From positions 1 to 64,000 of the forward strand of contig NC_011686.1 of NCBI RefSeq assembly GCF_000150955.2: a stretch of DNA of 64,000 nucleotides, read 5' to 3'. The DNA is from Phaeodactylum tricornutum CCAP 1055/1 (Eukaryota; Bacillariophyta; Bacillariophyceae; Surirellales; Neidiaceae). The translations under genes and the position numbers were made by a program. Positions 18,536-29,626 of this stretch are shown piece by piece. Positions within the stretch are counted from its first letter, which is position 1, and every line of letters begins with the position of its first letter. The notes under the pieces were generated by a model. It ran no database searches and was not told the DNA's origin. It worked only from the letters and a program-made list of their open reading frames with translations.

Positions 18536-20704
18536 TCCTCCCTGTTCGATGATTTCATTTTCCACTTTACTGTGTCCAGAAACGTGGAGAGTTCGCGGAG
18601 TGCAGTCATGCAGTCCGTGATCCATTTGCTTACCAAAAATACAATTTTTCCAATAAGTAAACTGTACTGTTTCTTCGATACTGATTGTCCTTCATTTCCC
18701 TTGTGAAATTCTTCATGGTATCCAGGAATGCTAAAAATCTTGGCTTCCTCCCAGATCTCTAGTTCGTGGTCCCGGATGGATTCTTCCTCATACTCTGTTG
18801 TTTTGACTCCAATGTATTGCCCAATCTCGTTGTTTACAGTCAAACAGTGTCCTCCAAGTAACTTTCTGAATTTGTCTAAATCCTTCATTGCATGCCAATA
18901 GATAAAGCCCAAAGCAATTCCCAGGTTTACCATGATGTCAAAAATTGCCTGCTTCCATTTGAAACTCTTGCGGTTACCGACTCTGGTGGGTACGCTGTTC
19001 CTTTTGATAAGCCCTCCTAAACCCTTTCGGTCCTGGATACTCGGCTTTTCCATCGCGTTCCATCCGTTTCTGTTTTTGCGGATGAGCACATCGTGATATT
19101 TCTGCAGAACATCTTCTCGCGGGTCCGGATTTCCTGTCATTTCGTTAAATCCCTTGTCTTTGTGCGACTCCGGCTCCATAGACATTTTGGCTTCTTCTTC
19201 TTCGGTATTATACTTGTCCTGCATCAAGCGTTCTTCCTCGGCAAACTTCCACTGACTGCTTGTTTCCGTCGGGCTTAACACATCTTGTTTCGTAGTTCTC
19301 ATAGCCTTGAGGGGTTTTGCTGTATTCGTGATCCTCCCCGCTTTAGGCAGGGCAATAGTATGTCCATAGGGTTTGTTTGCTTCTTCCACTGCGTATACAT
19401 GCCATTTCTGTTCGGTACTGGAAAATACCTCCTCAGTCGATTCCTTTTTCGGTCCGCTCAACACCGTGCAGGTGAAGTAGTACAACTTGCTGCTTGATGT
19501 CCGATCTGCCGTGATACTCCTCTTCTTGTCTGCAGAGACGATAACAACTTTTGTCGCGGTCATTTCCGTGACACAACAGCCCTTGTCGAATAGGCATCCA
19601 ACGCTCAAGATTCGTTTCTCGAAATCTGGCGAATACTTAACCTTTAGTAGCTTTATCTTTGCTCCGTCTTTTGTTTCCAAGTATACTGTACCCTGCATTG
19701 TCACATTCACAAAACTACCGCTCTTTCCGACTTGGACCTGTTCTGAGATCTTCTCTTGGTCCTGAAGTTTGTTAGCACAATTCCATACATGACAGCTGGC
19801 TCCGGAGTCAGCTAGCACTTGTTCCCAGCTTGAACCGGCGTTCAAATTCTGCTCTTGCTCAACATGGGCCCCAACAAACATTCCTTCATTGGTTGGGCTT
19901 GGTCCGCCTTCTCCGTCTTTCTTCTCACTTCGACATTCATTCTTGTAATGTCCTTTCTTTCCACAATTAAAACACTCAATGTCCTTCTTGTTCTTTCCGC
20001 CCTGCTTTCCGTTGGGGCGCAAGTGCTCATTTTCTGGTTTGCTCCAGCACTTGTCTTGTGTATGCCCTGCTTTCCCGCAGTGACCACACTTTTCTTTCAC
20101 TTCAGAATGAGACATCACTTTGTTATTGTCACTCTTACTTTGCCTCTTCCAGAAGTCTAAAATGATCCTCTTAAATGTCTCCATTGGGGTGGTCGTGTAT
20201 GCTCCACTCAACTTGACTTTCACTGCCTCATAGGCCTCGGGGAGTTGGTCAATTATATGTGCCTTCATCTGAAGGTCATCGCGCATGTAGGACTGCTTGA
20301 TCTTACCCATACGGGTATTCCAGTACTCCAGCTCCAGAAACCACTCTTCCACATTTTCATTTATACTGCCAATAGTACAGTCCTTAAATGAATGTTCAAT
20401 ACTTGTGTAGTCCGATTCGATTTCTTTCGGTTCGTACCTTTCACACAGTTTCTTCCACGCTTCGTAGGCATCTCCCATCGGCGCTCGTTCTGTCACCGCA
20501 TTTTCGACGTACGAATATGCGGTCTTTTCGCAGCACAGTGCCAAATGAGCGTACGCCTGTACGTTTCTCAAGAATGCTTTCCGCGCCAACTTGCTTGCAG
20601 TCCCTGCATTGACCTCTTCCATGGTTGCAAGGCTTTCCTGCATGAATAACGCTTGGTAGAAGCGATGTTGCATTGCCGTCGCAATCGTCTTCCCTTTCCA
20701 GGTA

Positions 20705-21171
20705 TGTCAACTGGAATGACAGTTTTGAGTACCGGTTCGCGCGATGGCGCGCACTACTTGGGTTGTGGCACCCAAGGCAAGCCTGTCAAAACTAATCTTG
20801 TGTGTTTGGCCACAAATCCCGACACGGATGGTTTTGGACAGGCGCAATCCCAGTTGAGTATTCAGAAACATGATGTGACTGTTTCGGGACTCGATCATTG
20901 CCATGCTAAGGAGCATGGTAACTATGATGAATGTGCCCATGATGCCGTGTATAACACCGTGGAGAATAGTGAAATGGACCACGATGGCGCTTGGCAGATT
21001 GTGGGGCTGAATGGAAAGTGAACAGATTAGCTCTTTAGTTTAGAGTTTATAAATCTTAACAACAATTGTGTGAAAACCATATTCGTTAGTTCGTATCTCT
21101 TTGTTAGAAGCCAGACGAGTCTTGATCACCTCGTGCTGTCTTCAGAAGCCAGGAGATACTTGACGTTGACA
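20705..21171 (+). repeat. 5' LTR of element C
   Basis: 467 bp. Of the 12 differences from the 3' LTR, 11 are transitions at CpG sites; nine of those CpGs are lost on this side. Confidence 0.95.
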
Positions 21172-21401
21172 GATTAACAGTCTTGGATTGCTAATCACTT
21201 TGCTCCCGTTTGTTTGGGGATTGTCTGGTTCTGTGATAGAACGGCAATAAAACAATCCGTTGGGTAAGACCAGTGGCATTGTTGTTGTTTTCGATCTGCT
21301 GACGAGTCGATCGAATTAATCGTTATCTCGCTTGTCCTTGGTGCACGAGATATTGTGTTCGTCTCGTTTGTCCTTGGTGCACGAGATTCTGTTGTGTGTG
21401 A

Positions 21402-22934
21402 ATGGCCCGACAGTTGCGTTCGAGAATCATCCCTGCTTTGACCATGGACCCTCTTGAACATGTTCTTGTGAACCTTTTGGGAGCGACGACACCGGATTCG
21501 TCGTACCGTCGGTTCTTTGAAGAGTACGGTATTACTCAGGCCAGCGAGTTGGCCTCAATCACCGAGAATCGTCTTGCAACGGTGTCATATGGTGTTTTGA
21601 CCCCTTCTGTGGGAGATACCCCTGCCACCATTGTTCGTATGTTTCTTCCGCCTGCCCAGCAGGATCGGATCTTGAAGATTGTCAAATGGTTCCTCTCGAA
21701 AGGTACCGACGTGACAAACGAAACCTGGTTTGAACTTACCCCTGAAGTCCTTGAGTATTGGCAACCAGCCTCTGCTATTGTTGCCCCTGCTACCCCTGTT
21801 GGATCGGATGCTCGGAGTTCCTTTGTCGAAAGTGCTGCCGCAAAGTTTCGGAAGACAATCAAGAATCACTCCGTTCCGTACCCAAAGTTCAGTGAAGACC
21901 GTTTTTGGGTCACTTGGAATACGAATATTCGTATCAAGCTCCGTATCCATGGCGTCCAGTTGGTTCTTGACCCGGATTATTTGCCTGAGACCGTCGACGA
22001 GACGGATACATTTGTCGAAATGCAGAACTTTGTCTTTGGCGTGTTCAACGATATATTGTTGACCCCTCGTGCGCGTGGAATCCTCCACAAGCATGTGGAT
22101 GAATTGGATGCTCAGGCTGTTTACCGCGACCTTGTTGCCTCGTACGGTAAAGGTATCAATGCGCAGATCACTGCCACATCCATTGAAACAAAGCTCACTT
22201 TGTACTCATTTGCGACTTCAAAGAGCAAGACCTGTGTTGCTTTTTTGACGACTTGGCGCAATTTTATTTACGATCTTGAACGGATCAACGAGTTCCCCTT
22301 GCCGGATCACCAGAAGAGCGTACGACTCAAGTCAGCTGTCCGTTCCCATCCGCAATTGAAACTTTTCCTCGGAAATGTTCAGCTTTACTCTCGGACCCAT
22401 GTGGGTAAGAGTGCCGACGATTCCGATTTTGAGTATGTTTATGATTTGATGCTCAAACATGCGACTGATATTGATCAGACCGATTTGGAAGACCGCGGTA
22501 ACAACCGCGGTGGCCGCTCAGCAAACAACGCGAAGTCTCAGTCTTCTTCCAAGTCTTCTTCCAAGAAGAAAACTAACAAACTGATTGGTAAGAAGCACAA
22601 GAATTATGTGCCTCCTGAAAAGTGGAATGCTCTCTCTCCCGAAGAGAAGCGGACCATTATGGACCAACGAGGACCTCGCCCTGCTCCAGCTCCTGCCCCT
22701 GCCTTATCGGTGAACGCCGCTGCCACTCAGCCTCCTCCTACGGTGTATGTCAGCGACTCGACGGTTGTTGACAACCAAAGCTCGCTTCGACTCACGTCCC
22801 GCCTGCTGCCGGACCTGGTCAACTGCTTCGTTCGCTCATTTCGAATTCAGCTGCCCGCCAGCACCCTGCTCCATCGAATGGAGCCACGTCTGACTCTTTT
22901 TCGGTCAATGGGACCACCTATCGCCGCGAAGTGA
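21402..22934 (+). CDS. Gag-like frame of element C
   Basis: This 510-codon frame lies downstream of the 5' LTR. The N-terminal two thirds read as a copia-type capsid region (FSEDRFWVTWNTNIRIKL, LKLFLGNVQLYSR), then a basic Ser/Lys-rich linker (SQSSSKSSSKKKTNKLIGKK) and a Pro/Ala-rich tail. No CCHC knuckle is seen. It overlaps the start of the pol frame by a few bases in another phase, an arrangement some copia-type elements use with ribosomal frameshifting. Confidence 0.85.
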   Translation: MARQLRSRIIPALTMDPLEHVLVNLLGATTPDSSYRRFFEEYGITQASELASITENRLATVSYGVLTPSVGDTPATIVRMFLPPAQQDRILKIVKWFLSKGTDVTNETWFELTPEVLEYWQPASAIVAPATPVGSDARSSFVESAAAKFRKTIKNHSVPYPKFSEDRFWVTWNTNIRIKLRIHGVQLVLDPDYLPETVDETDTFVEMQNFVFGVFNDILLTPRARGILHKHVDELDAQAVYRDLVASYGKGINAQITATSIETKLTLYSFATSKSKTCVAFLTTWRNFIYDLERINEFPLPDHQKSVRLKSAVRSHPQLKLFLGNVQLYSRTHVGKSADDSDFEYVYDLMLKHATDIDQTDLEDRGNNRGGRSANNAKSQSSSKSSSKKKTNKLIGKKHKNYVPPEKWNALSPEEKRTIMDQRGPRPAPAPAPALSVNAAATQPPPTVYVSDSTVVDNQSSLRLTSRLLPDLVNCFVRSFRIQLPASTLLHRMEPRLTLFRSMGPPIAAK

Positions 22935-25900
22935 ACCGTGCTTCTGTGCAGTACCGCCTTTCCACTCACGATGTTTCGTTGAACAAGGACTCTTTGATCG
23001 ATGGTGGTGCCAACGGTGGCCTTAGCGGCTCCGACGTAACCGTTATTTCGCAATCCCTGTTGGAGGCCACAGTCTCTGGAATTGGAAATTCGGAATTGAC
23101 CAACCTCCGTTTGTCAATGGTGGCCGGACTCATTCACACGACGGATGGTCCCATTATTGGTGTGTTTCACCAGTATGCTCACCTTGGTACTGGCAATACC
23201 ATTCATTCGTGCAACCAAATGCGCTCCTGGGGAGTCACGGTTGACGACGTCCCTCGTACTTTTGGTGGCAAACAGCGTATTGTCACGTCCGATGGTCGTT
23301 TTGTCATCTCGCTTTCGGTTTCTGGCGGACTCACTTACTTGTCTATGCAGGCTCCTACCGAGGAGGACCTGGACACTTTCGAATGGGTGCCTTTTACCGC
23401 TGACAACGAGTGGGACCCAAATGGGGTCTCTTCTCCTGCCGCTGCCGACGATGACCTCAGTTTGCAGCTTCCTGCCGGCCATGTCCCGTTCCGTGATGAA
23501 CGCATCAATAACTTTGGTCTCCTTGCACATTCCGCGGCTGTTAGTCGATCCCCTTTGAATGCCGATGCTTTGCAACCCAATTTTGGATGGGTTCCCAGTG
23601 CTTGTATCTCTCGCACGTTTGAGAATACCACTCAATTCGCTCGTGCCGATGCCCGTTTGCCCCTGCGCAAACACTTCAAGTCGCGTTTCCCTGCTGCCAA
23701 TGTTTCTCGTTTGAACGAAATTGTGGCAACCGATACCTTTTTCTCGGATACCCCTGCGGCCGATGACGGCATTTTTAACCATGGTGGGGCTACGATGGCC
23801 CAACTTTTCGTTGGCAAAAGTTCGCAAATCACATCTGTCTTCCCGATGAAGCGTGAATCCCAATTTGCCCATACTTTCGAGGACTTTATTTGTACCCATG
23901 GCGCTCCCGATGCCCTCCTCAGCGACAACGCTCGTGCTCAGATCGGTCAGCAAGCACTTGAGATTTTGCGTATGTATGCAATCGACGATATGCAGTGCGA
24001 GCCGCATCATCAACACCAAAATTACGCGGAACGCCGCATTCAAGAGGTGAAAAAGATGGTGAACACGATCATGGATTGTACAAACACTCCTCCGGAATAT
24101 TGGTTGCTCTGCTTATTTTATGTGACCTATTTGCTCAATCGCCTTGCTGTTGAAAGCTTGAATTGGCGTACCCCGCTTCAGGTTGCCCATGGACAGCGTC
24201 CTGATATTTCTGCTTTGCTCCTTTTCCGTTGGTTTGAAACCGTTTATTATTACAATCCTGACCATGCGTCTTTCCCATCGGCTTCTCGCGAGAAAACTGG
24301 TCGTTGGATTGGTGTTGCTGAACACAAAGGTGATGCGCTGACTTATTGGATTTTAACCGACAATACTCACCAAGCCATTGCTGGTTCTGTTGTTCGTTCA
24401 GCCAATGTCGATAATGGTTTGAAAAACCATCGTGCTGCGAATTCCTCTCCCGATGGTGGGGAGCCTTCGAATCCTAAGCCCATTGTCTTGGCTACGAGTG
24501 ACCTACGCCATGATGCTACGGTCGATCCATCTTTTGAGAAATCCCCTGCATTCTCTCCTGACGAATTGATCGGCAGGTATTTGATCCGTGAAGCCCCTGA
24601 CGGCCAGAGCCATCGAGCCCTTGTTGCTCGTAAAATTATTGATGCCGACTCCGATAACCATCAGACGATTTGCTTCTTGTTGCAAATTGATGAAAAGGAT
24701 GCTGACGAGATCATTTCGTACAATGAACTTTCCGATTTGATGGAAGCCCAACAATCAGAGCCCGCTACGAACGGAAATATCGAAGATCATTTCAAGTTTA
24801 CTAGTATTATTGGACACCAAGGCCCTTTGCAACCGACCGATGCTGGTTACAAGGGATCCTCTTGGAATGTTTTGGTTCAATGGGAAGATGGTTCCCAGTC
24901 GTACGAACCTCTAATTGAAATGGCTAAGGACGATCCAGTCACACTCGCGATGTACGCGTCTGACAACGATCTCCTTAACGTGCCCGGGTGGCGCCGCTTC
25001 AATCGTTTGCTTCGCAACCGTGATGACTTCAATCGATCTGTTTCGTTAGGGAAACAACGCAAGGGAGACCCCATTTTCAAGTTTGGCGTCCTTGTCCCTC
25101 GCAATTCTCGTGAAGCCCTGAAATTTGACGCGAACGCCGGCAATACTCGTTGGGCCGATGCCATGGAGCTCGAATTGGCCCAGCACCGTGAGTATAAAAC
25201 CTACAAGGACCTCGGTAAGGGTGCAGCCAAACCTGGCTCTGGATACCAGCGGATCAATGTTCATTTCGTGTTTGACGTGAAGCAGTCACTCAAATACAAG
25301 GCCCGGCTCGTCGCCGGTGGACACATGACGGCGCCTCCGAAGGACAGTGTTTATTCCGGTGTTGTCTCACTTCGATCCATTCGTCTCGCTCTTCTTGCTG
25401 GTGAGGTAAATGGACTGGAAACGTGGGTTGGTGACATTGCAGTCGCCTATTTAGAGGCGTACACGAAGGAACAGGTGTATTTTGTTGCTGGTCCCGAGTT
25501 TGGGGAGCTTTCTGGACATACCCTGCTCATCGACAAGGCTTTGTATGGCCTACGTACTAGTGGAGCCCGTTTCCATGAGCGTCTCTCGGATTCCCTTCGT
25601 GCAATGAATTTTATTCCTTGCAAAGCGGACCCCGATCTCTGGATGCGTGACTGCGATGACCATTGGGAGTATGTGTGTGTATACGTCGACGATATTGCGT
25701 GCGTCTCACGAAACCCCAAGGCCTTCTTTGATTCCCTTGTTTCAGACCATCATTACACTCTGAAGAGTGTTGGTCCCCCGACTTACTTTCTTGGTGGTGA
25801 TTTTACTCGCGACAGTAAGGACAATACTCTCGCGGTTGGCGCGAAAACGTACGTGAAACGTATTATTTCGAACTACAAGACCTCCTTCGGTACGGAGCCC

Positions 25901-27121
25901 AAGCTGTACTCGTCTCCTCTCGAGAACGGTGATCACCCAGAAGTCGACGCTTCGCAACTCCTTGATTTCGGTTCGATTAAGTTGTACCAGTCCCTCATCG
26001 GTGCCCTCCAATGGGCCATCACTCTCGGGCGATTTGACATACAGTGTGCCGTCATGACGATGGGACGCTTTCGTGCTGCCCCTCGGGAAGGACATTTGAA
26101 TCGTCTTCGTCGTATCATCGGATACCTTCGTCGTTACCCTGATGCTGCTATTCGTTTTCGTACTGGAATTCCCAACCATGAGGCTCGGGGAGACGTCCCT
26201 CAACACGACTGGATGTACTCTGTATACGGTAAATCGACTGACGAGGACTCTCCGACAGACATGCCGCCTGCTCGTGGTAAGCCTATGCGCATTACTACCT
26301 TTGTTGATGCTAACTTGTACCATGATTTGACTACAGGCCGTTCTACAACTGGTGTCTTACATTTGGTCAATCAGACTCCTGTGTCTTGGTTTTCTAAACG
26401 ACAGTCTACGGTTGAAACGGCTACGTACGGTTCAGAGTTTGTTGCTGCTCGTTTGGCTACGGAGCAAATTATTGACATGCGTCTTACACTACGTATGATG
26501 GGTATTCCTTTGGACGGTCCCGCTTGGCTCCTTGGCGACAATCAGAGCATTGTTACCAGCTCGACTTTGCCTCATTCCGTTCTTTCTAAGCGACACAATG
26601 CCCTTGCGTACCATCGCGTCCGTGAGGCAATTGCTTTTGGAATCATGCATTTTTTATGGATTGAGGGTAAGGACAACGCTAGCGATGTGTTGACCAAACC
26701 TCTCGGCCATGCAGTTGCTTGGCCTTTGATTCAGCCTTTGTTGTTTTGGAAAGGTGAGACGAAATCTCCCGTTCGTTCTGTTTCGAGTACCTCACAGTGG
26801 GGAGTGTCAACTGGAATGACAGTTTTGAGTACCGGTTCGCGCGATGGCGCGCACTACTTGGGTCGTGGCACCCAAGGCGAGCCTGTCGAAACTAATCTTG
26901 TGTGTTTGGCCACAAATCCCAACACGGATGGTTTTGGACAGGCGCAATCCCAGTTGAGTATTCAGAAACATGATGTGACTGTTTCGGGACTCGATCGTTG
27001 CCATGCTAAGGAGCATGGTAACTATGATGAATGTGCCCACGATGCCGTGTATAACACCGTGGAGAATACTGAAACGGACCACAATGGCGCTTGGCAGATT
27101 GTGGGGCCGAATGGAAAGTGA
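22931..27121 (+). CDS. Pol frame of element C: protease, integrase, chromodomain-like, RT, RNase H
   Basis: This 1,396-codon frame has, in order: a protease region around residue 20 (LIDGGANGGLSG, divergent from the usual DSGA), an integrase core (VATDTFFSDTP ... HQHQNYAERRIQEVKK), a chromodomain-like module at about 645-690 (WNVLVQWEDGSQSYEPL), copia reverse transcriptase (KARLVAGGHMT, YGLRTSGARFHERL, VCVYVDDIACVS) and RNase H (TTFVDANLYHD, DNASDVLTKPLG). The last roughly 105 codons lie in the 3' LTR. The order protease-integrase-RT-RNase H is diagnostic of Ty1/copia. Confidence 0.92.
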   Translation: MNRASVQYRLSTHDVSLNKDSLIDGGANGGLSGSDVTVISQSLLEATVSGIGNSELTNLRLSMVAGLIHTTDGPIIGVFHQYAHLGTGNTIHSCNQMRSWGVTVDDVPRTFGGKQRIVTSDGRFVISLSVSGGLTYLSMQAPTEEDLDTFEWVPFTADNEWDPNGVSSPAAADDDLSLQLPAGHVPFRDERINNFGLLAHSAAVSRSPLNADALQPNFGWVPSACISRTFENTTQFARADARLPLRKHFKSRFPAANVSRLNEIVATDTFFSDTPAADDGIFNHGGATMAQLFVGKSSQITSVFPMKRESQFAHTFEDFICTHGAPDALLSDNARAQIGQQALEILRMYAIDDMQCEPHHQHQNYAERRIQEVKKMVNTIMDCTNTPPEYWLLCLFYVTYLLNRLAVESLNWRTPLQVAHGQRPDISALLLFRWFETVYYYNPDHASFPSASREKTGRWIGVAEHKGDALTYWILTDNTHQAIAGSVVRSANVDNGLKNHRAANSSPDGGEPSNPKPIVLATSDLRHDATVDPSFEKSPAFSPDELIGRYLIREAPDGQSHRALVARKIIDADSDNHQTICFLLQIDEKDADEIISYNELSDLMEAQQSEPATNGNIEDHFKFTSIIGHQGPLQPTDAGYKGSSWNVLVQWEDGSQSYEPLIEMAKDDPVTLAMYASDNDLLNVPGWRRFNRLLRNRDDFNRSVSLGKQRKGDPIFKFGVLVPRNSREALKFDANAGNTRWADAMELELAQHREYKTYKDLGKGAAKPGSGYQRINVHFVFDVKQSLKYKARLVAGGHMTAPPKDSVYSGVVSLRSIRLALLAGEVNGLETWVGDIAVAYLEAYTKEQVYFVAGPEFGELSGHTLLIDKALYGLRTSGARFHERLSDSLRAMNFIPCKADPDLWMRDCDDHWEYVCVYVDDIACVSRNPKAFFDSLVSDHHYTLKSVGPPTYFLGGDFTRDSKDNTLAVGAKTYVKRIISNYKTSFGTEPKLYSSPLENGDHPEVDASQLLDFGSIKLYQSLIGALQWAITLGRFDIQCAVMTMGRFRAAPREGHLNRLRRIIGYLRRYPDAAIRFRTGIPNHEARGDVPQHDWMYSVYGKSTDEDSPTDMPPARGKPMRITTFVDANLYHDLTTGRSTTGVLHLVNQTPVSWFSKRQSTVETATYGSEFVAARLATEQIIDMRLTLRMMGIPLDGPAWLLGDNQSIVTSSTLPHSVLSKRHNALAYHRVREAIAFGIMHFLWIEGKDNASDVLTKPLGHAVAWPLIQPLLFWKGETKSPVRSVSSTSQWGVSTGMTVLSTGSRDGAHYLGRGTQGEPVETNLVCLATNPNTDGFGQAQSQLSIQKHDVTVSGLDRCHAKEHGNYDECAHDAVYNTVENTETDHNGAWQIVGPNGK

Positions 27122-27271
27122 ACAGATTAGCTCTTTAGTTTAGAGTTTATAAATCTTAACAACGATTGTGTGAAAACCATATTCGTTAGTTCGTATCTCT
27201 TCGTTAGAAGCCAGACGAGTCTTGATCACCTCGTGCTGTCTTCAGAAGCCAGGAGATACTTGACGTTGACA
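26805..27271 (+). repeat. 3' LTR of element C
   Basis: 467 bp partner of 20705-21171; two of the eleven decayed CpGs are lost on this side. Confidence 0.95.
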
Positions 27272-27522
27272 AGGTACGCCATTCATCCTCATTTCCTTTG
27301 AACTTGATGGTCCGACTGTTACTCACATACTCCGTGTCCTTCTGGTCATCGGATGCCGTATCGCTAATGTCGTCCATTGCGAGTTCTTCTTCTTCAGATT
27401 CTGCTTTCCGCTTCTGCTTCTGCTTCTGGTTTTACTTCTTCTTTTCCGATGCGGTCTTCACCTTCCACGCGTTCTCGCTCGGAGTCTTACCGTGAGTCCT
27501 CAAGTTTCTTCGCTTGCAAGCG

Positions 27523-27935
27523 TGTTGAAAACTCCGGTTCTTCTGATCTTTTGACTGTCTGAGTGACTAGTCGACAACAGAGACGTAATAAATAGATTCT
27601 CTCTTATTTCTCCTTTATGTTTGATCTACTCTTTCACACTGCTCTAGTGCTTGTTGTTGTGATCTTTATTTTACTTTTCACTAGTTCTGTTTCCTCTCAA
27701 ACCTCGCTGTTTGATCGCTAATCCTTCGCTATTTCATTGCTTACTCCGATGGTTACATCCAACTCTTCTCTGTGTCTTACTTTCAATCCGTTGGCTTGTT
27801 TCATAGGATGATCATATCCCAAAATCCATCGAACATATAATTTAGCTCGAGATGAGAGCTCGCTCTTTTTCAAATCTCTTTGTGTGACATGTCGCATTCT
27901 ACCGGACATGTCCCACTTGACTGCCAAACTTGACA
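27523..27935 (-). repeat. 5' LTR of element B
   Basis: 413 bp partner of 18123-18535. Flanked on the right by GCCCTT, which matches the bases left of the other LTR. Confidence 0.92.
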
Positions 27936-28025
27936 GCCCTTGTCACAGTATTATTTGAGTGGGACTATATATTTGAGCACATGTTGTCACATTTATTTCT
28001 TAGTTTTTTGTCAGATGGTTTACTA

Positions 28026-29626
28026 TTAGTTTACTCCAAAATGAGAGTTGAAAGGGGGTTGATACTGTTTGCAATGCATGATGCCTTCAAGCAAGAAATC
28101 TGTGAGGTCTTGTTGGTGATCATCCATTTCCCAGTTGATGACTGAGAAATCCAATTCAACTGATACTGTGTTGGGGAAGGCAGAAGCCAAGCCTCCACAG
28201 AACTGTTGAACAAGGGGAAATTGTTTGTTTATTACCACCCAGCTCTCTGAGAAGCCCTTACACTCATTCTGTGTGCGCAGTATTGCTTGTTGGAGTAATG
28301 GCTCTTCCCAATATGCCCGGAGAAATGCGCAAAACTGTTGACTGAGTAGATCTAATTCCTTGTCTGAGAGCTTTTGTTGCAGTCTTGTTTGTTTGTTTTA
28401 ATGCTCTTAACAATCCCATGCATGTCAATCTTGGCAAGCGCATACAGGAGTGCAGGCGGGAGCTCCGCATCATTTCCCGTCTGTATTGTAAAAAGGTGCA
28501 CCAGGCCCTCCCCCCCACGCTAGCATGCTCATCTGCATCCTCCTGCTCCAATTCTTCAAGGGTCTCAATTACCCACCTGCCAGATCCATCAAGGAATGTT
28601 TGGATTTTTCGGTGCATATTATGAAGCGCCCAAGGGACTCTGCTGGTTCAGTTGCCAGGATGGCATTGATCTGTTCCCTATCTAGAGGCCCTACCATTCC
28701 TGACATCCGGCAGTAGGTATCTAGCAAACCAGAAAGCATCTTCTGCTGCTGCGAAAGCAATGTTATCAAACCCCAAAGTGAATCAAATACAGTTTTAGCT
28801 TCTGTTGCAAAGGTACTAACAGCATGTAAGAAAATCCACCACATCATTGTGGGATTACAGTTTGGCTGCCTCTCTGCCAAGTGCTGCAAAATGCAATGTC
28901 CCCTGGTACAAAGCCATGTAGTTGAGGATGACATGGAAAGCCAGCAAGTATCTGCAACCTTGGGGCATGTTGAGTGCAATTCTGTAATCAAATTCTGTTG
29001 ACGGCAGAGGTGATCAATCAAGGCAGTCAAAGTATTGTAGAATGCATTTTCTAAGCTTGGCTTGTAGACACATTGCAAAAGGAGGTTCAATTGGTGCAAT
29101 CCACACCAAATTCAAATGATCTCTGAGGTGCACACCTGTTCTATGCGGGTGACCAAACCATGTTCTCTTCCCATCATGTTTTGTGCCCCAACAGAAGACA
29201 CACAAATACAAGCATGCTTCCAATCCTCAGACAGTATGGCATTTAGAAATTTTTGTAACACTCAAAATTGGTTTTTGCCAGTATGCCAATCAAACACTGG
29301 GATTGCCATTAATGAAAATTGTAAAGCTTTTCGAACAAAACAAAGCCTACACAAACATCAAGATATGACATACCAATATGGGCTGATCCATCAAGGCCAA
29401 GGGAGAAGGCCCAAAGTTGAGAAAGTACATCTGACAGGATTTGCAAAGAAACAGCACAGACAATACAAGTGTAGCTGAATGCCAAGACATCAGTGCAGCC
29501 ACCATACGCAGACATACCAGACTCATCCCGGGTGCAAGCAATGAGATGAAATGCCATTTGGAAACTTGCACCAAAAGCAACAAACTTTACAAGGAGCTGG
29601 AACCGCTTCCTTGTCTTCACAACCAC
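28026..29626 (-). pseudogene. Transposase remnant of the split DNA transposon
   Basis: Pieces in N-to-C order on the minus strand are: an N-terminal part with LWAFSLGLDGSAHIGMSYLDV (29309-29626), a middle part with HQLNLLLQCVYK and STCPKVADTCWLSM (28569-29099), a tail from there to 28264, and a C-terminal part with FCGGLASAFPNTVSVELDF and VINWEMDDHQQDLTDFLLEG (28026-28238), which is the usual hAT C-terminal dimerisation region. Several frameshifts and stops separate them, so it is inactive. The order of motifs and the C-terminal W/D signature are the basis for the hAT call; the exact subfamily is not certain. Confidence 0.65.

Larger units (their letters stand above)
20705..27271 (+). mobile_element. 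Whole-looking copia-type (CoDi-like) LTR element C, nested in B
   Basis: This 6,567-bp plus-strand element has two 467-bp LTRs (20705-21171 and 26805-27271, TGTCAACTGG...TTGACA), a GTGGGGAG polypurine tract before the right LTR, and perfect 5-bp target duplications (AGGTA at 20700-20704 and 27272-27276). Gag and pol frames are both open with no internal break seen, so it looks whole. LTR identity is 97.4% (12 differences in 467). It inserted into element B in the opposite orientation. The pol frame runs on about 320 bp into the 3' LTR. Confidence 0.93.
18123..27935 (-). mobile_element. LTR element B: gag-protease only, carries nested element C
   Basis: This minus-strand element has two 413-bp LTRs (18123-18535 and 27523-27935, TGTTG...TGACA on the plus strand), two differences apart. 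A GGGAGGA polypurine tract abuts the left (3') LTR, and a GCCCTT repeat flanks both sides as a target duplication. Its remaining long frame (18499-20673) has a copia-type gag region, two CCHC knuckles (CGHCGKAGHTQDKC and CFNCGKKGHYKNEC) and a retropepsin site (LADSGASCHV). No integrase, reverse transcriptase or RNase H follows; instead the tail is a segment of unclear origin. It is therefore non-autonomous by structure. Element C sits inside its 5' part; apart from that insertion it looks whole and young. Confidence 0.85.
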
